A DNA stretch of 43,115 bases from the NCBI GenBank assembly GCA_020356065.1, contig CP070632.1, positions 1,487,944 to 1,531,058 on the forward strand. The letters run 5' to 3'. This document shows positions 42,180 to 43,115 of the stretch, one piece after another (within the stretch, counting starts at the first letter, position 1; each line of letters starts with the position of its first letter). A program made the position numbers and the translations under genes. The notes beneath the pieces were generated by a model. It made no database searches and was not told the DNA's origin. It was given only the letters and a program-made list of their open reading frames with translations. Source of the stretch: Nitrospiraceae bacterium. GTDB lineage: Bacteria > Nitrospirota > Thermodesulfovibrionia > UBA6902.

Positions 42180-42605
42180 TTAAGGTGCGGGGCGCGTGGT
42201 AATATAATAGCTCAGTCTTAATCTGGCCTGGTTTTCATTTAAATTTGACCATATCATACAAAAATTCTCCTGCTCCGTGGAATAAAAATCCATTTCATCA
42301 CAGACCAGTTCACCGCTGAATGAAGATATCTGGTTTTTCTTGATGGCATACTTACGTCCTTCCATCCCGTGATAGTGAATATTAAAATCCAGATTCTGGG
42401 TTGCATTAAAGGAATAGTGAAGCACCTGATTTGGATAGAGCTCAATACATTCTTCATAAAAGTCTCCCTCCCCTATAGACTCTGTGATAATTTTTTCTTC
42501 GCTCCCGGCAGGCACCAGCGTATCTTTCTTATGTTTTTTTGAATTACACGCAACAGCGATGATCAGAGAGAGAATAATCAGAAAAGTAAATCTGACAAGT
42601 TTCAC
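42180..42605 (-). CDS. Small lipoprotein, unknown function
   Basis: GTG start at 42605 with AAAGGAG upstream. The signal peptide ends in the lipobox IAVAC (Cys20), followed by a lysine-rich stretch (NSKKHKKD). The ~120-residue mature domain is beta-rich (YPNQVLHYSFNATQNLDFNIHYH, QARLRLSYYITT) and resembles extracellular sandwich domains with an emp24/GOLD-like pattern; that likeness is by eye only. It converges with rfaE2. Confidence 0.7.
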   Translation of the reverse strand: MKLVRFTFLIILSLIIAVACNSKKHKKDTLVPAGSEEKIITESIGEGDFYEECIELYPNQVLHYSFNATQNLDFNIHYHGMEGRKYAIKKNQISSFSGELVCDEMDFYSTEQENFCMIWSNLNENQARLRLSYYITTRPAP

Positions 42606-42823
42606 ATTAATCTCCTTTTTACATAGATTATACCGGCTCGTCTCCAGTTCTATTGCCTTTAGTACTTAGAAGTTATTATATGATTATTCAGATATTTTGT
42701 ACATTCATTTGCAAATATAATATTTGAAGCTTCCATGTTTTAAAAAATCTTAGGGGTGGGGCCTAATAGTTTAACTCAAAGTGGTCTATAACAATAAACG
42801 ATCTGTAACTCACAATTTCGAAG

Positions 42824-43090
42824 ATGAATACTGATACGTTCTTCCCCCTTATAAAAAATCACAAGGCTGTCATTTCAAGGATAAGGATGCTTCGATGGTA
42901 CAAGGGGAATCCCCGTCATCCCAACATAATGCACCTTGCCGTCAATGACAGGTGCAGTATGGATTGCATCATGATATCGAGAAGACATTATGGAGCTAAT
43001 ATTGATGATTGCCAGATGACCTTCCCACAAAAAAGTGGACATGGCAAAAAATTTACTGAATCAATTTCTCATATTGTTCTGGGCTTATAA
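42824..43090 (+). pseudogene. Decayed N-terminus of a radical SAM protein
   Basis: An 88-codon frame. NIMHLAVNDRCSMDCIM matches the entry to a radical SAM cluster-binding motif (CX3CX2C), but the third cysteine is Ile (CSMDCIMIS). The frame then stops at 43088-43090 in LGL*. Shifting by one base near there reads GFIKPKAECLL, closer to the usual GKPEPLL-type segment, which suggests a frameshift. The gene could continue past the window edge in another frame. Reading it as a remnant is my inference; a genuine short protein is the alternative. Confidence 0.4.
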
Positions 43091-43115
43091 AGCCCAAAGC
43101 AGAATGTCTTCTCCT

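Overview
This window looks like chromosome from a Gram-negative, probably anaerobic or facultative bacterium. It encodes several lipoproteins, an outer-membrane barrel protein, a heptose-1-phosphate adenylyltransferase and SecA. Two futalosine-pathway menaquinone genes (mqnE, mqnC) and a giant multiheme cytochrome point to respiratory metabolism on extracellular or periplasmic acceptors. The mix (futalosine menaquinone, many CXXCH motifs, DUF6502/DUF5666 pair, GGDEF/HD-GYP/GAF signalling proteins, AT-leaning codon use) would fit Nitrospirota or a deltaproteobacterial-type lineage. That placement is inference and nothing in the window proves it.

Layout. Bases 1-3300: a truncated GGDEF cyclase, a beta-propeller lipoprotein, a small coiled-coil-like protein with its own promoter and terminator, and a second lipoprotein. 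Bases 3546-5829: a DUF6502 gene followed by a six-repeat DUF5666 lipoprotein. Bases 5830-12280: an elaborate regulatory region and a three-gene unit of a cytochrome with 42 CXXCH motifs, a SPOR-domain outer-membrane barrel protein and a FdnI-like b-type cytochrome. I read this unit as a candidate quinol-to-outer-membrane electron conduit, and it is the most interesting system here. Bases 12292-17499: a nitrilase-family amidohydrolase, a DUF362/ferredoxin protein, and an overlapping HD-GYP/HEAT pair that shares a common N-terminal domain. Bases 17899-22887: a PurC-like protein, a 56-residue zinc ribbon, a long nucleoside diphosphate kinase, malate dehydrogenase, a TrmB-type regulator with a palindromic operator, and a second zinc-ribbon protein. 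Bases 23124-31643: htpX, mqnE, mqnC, a degenerate HAD-like exported protein, a phosphodiesterase, a Yip1-like membrane protein, and a tight Nudix-pyrF-trpE operon. Bases 31900-39716: one or two small ORFs, a PAS plus five-GAF sensor without output domain, a GAF-GGDEF cyclase overlapping secA, and secA. Bases 40034-43115: tRNA-Gly(CCC), a cobalamin adenosyltransferase, a CDP-alcohol phosphatidyltransferase, rfaE2, a lipoprotein, and a decayed radical-SAM remnant.

Three cross-cutting patterns stand out. First, many genes without a Shine-Dalgarno sequence have a -10 box placed so that transcription would start at or within a few bases of the start codon (DUF6502, amidohydrolase, trmB, mqnE, secA, rfaE2 and others), suggesting frequent leaderless mRNAs. 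Second, short intergenic repeats recur: a roughly 150-bp element with terminal inverted repeats on both sides of ndk-mdh, a 42-bp repeat on both sides of the Yip1 gene, and a GGGCGNAN palindrome that is a terminator after htpX and sits in frame inside mqnC. Third, c-di-GMP signalling is dense (two GGDEF proteins, one HD-GYP, GAF arrays).

I saw no CRISPR array, rRNA, insertion sequence, prophage or recognisable riboswitch. All functional statements rest on reading motifs by eye; no database search was run.
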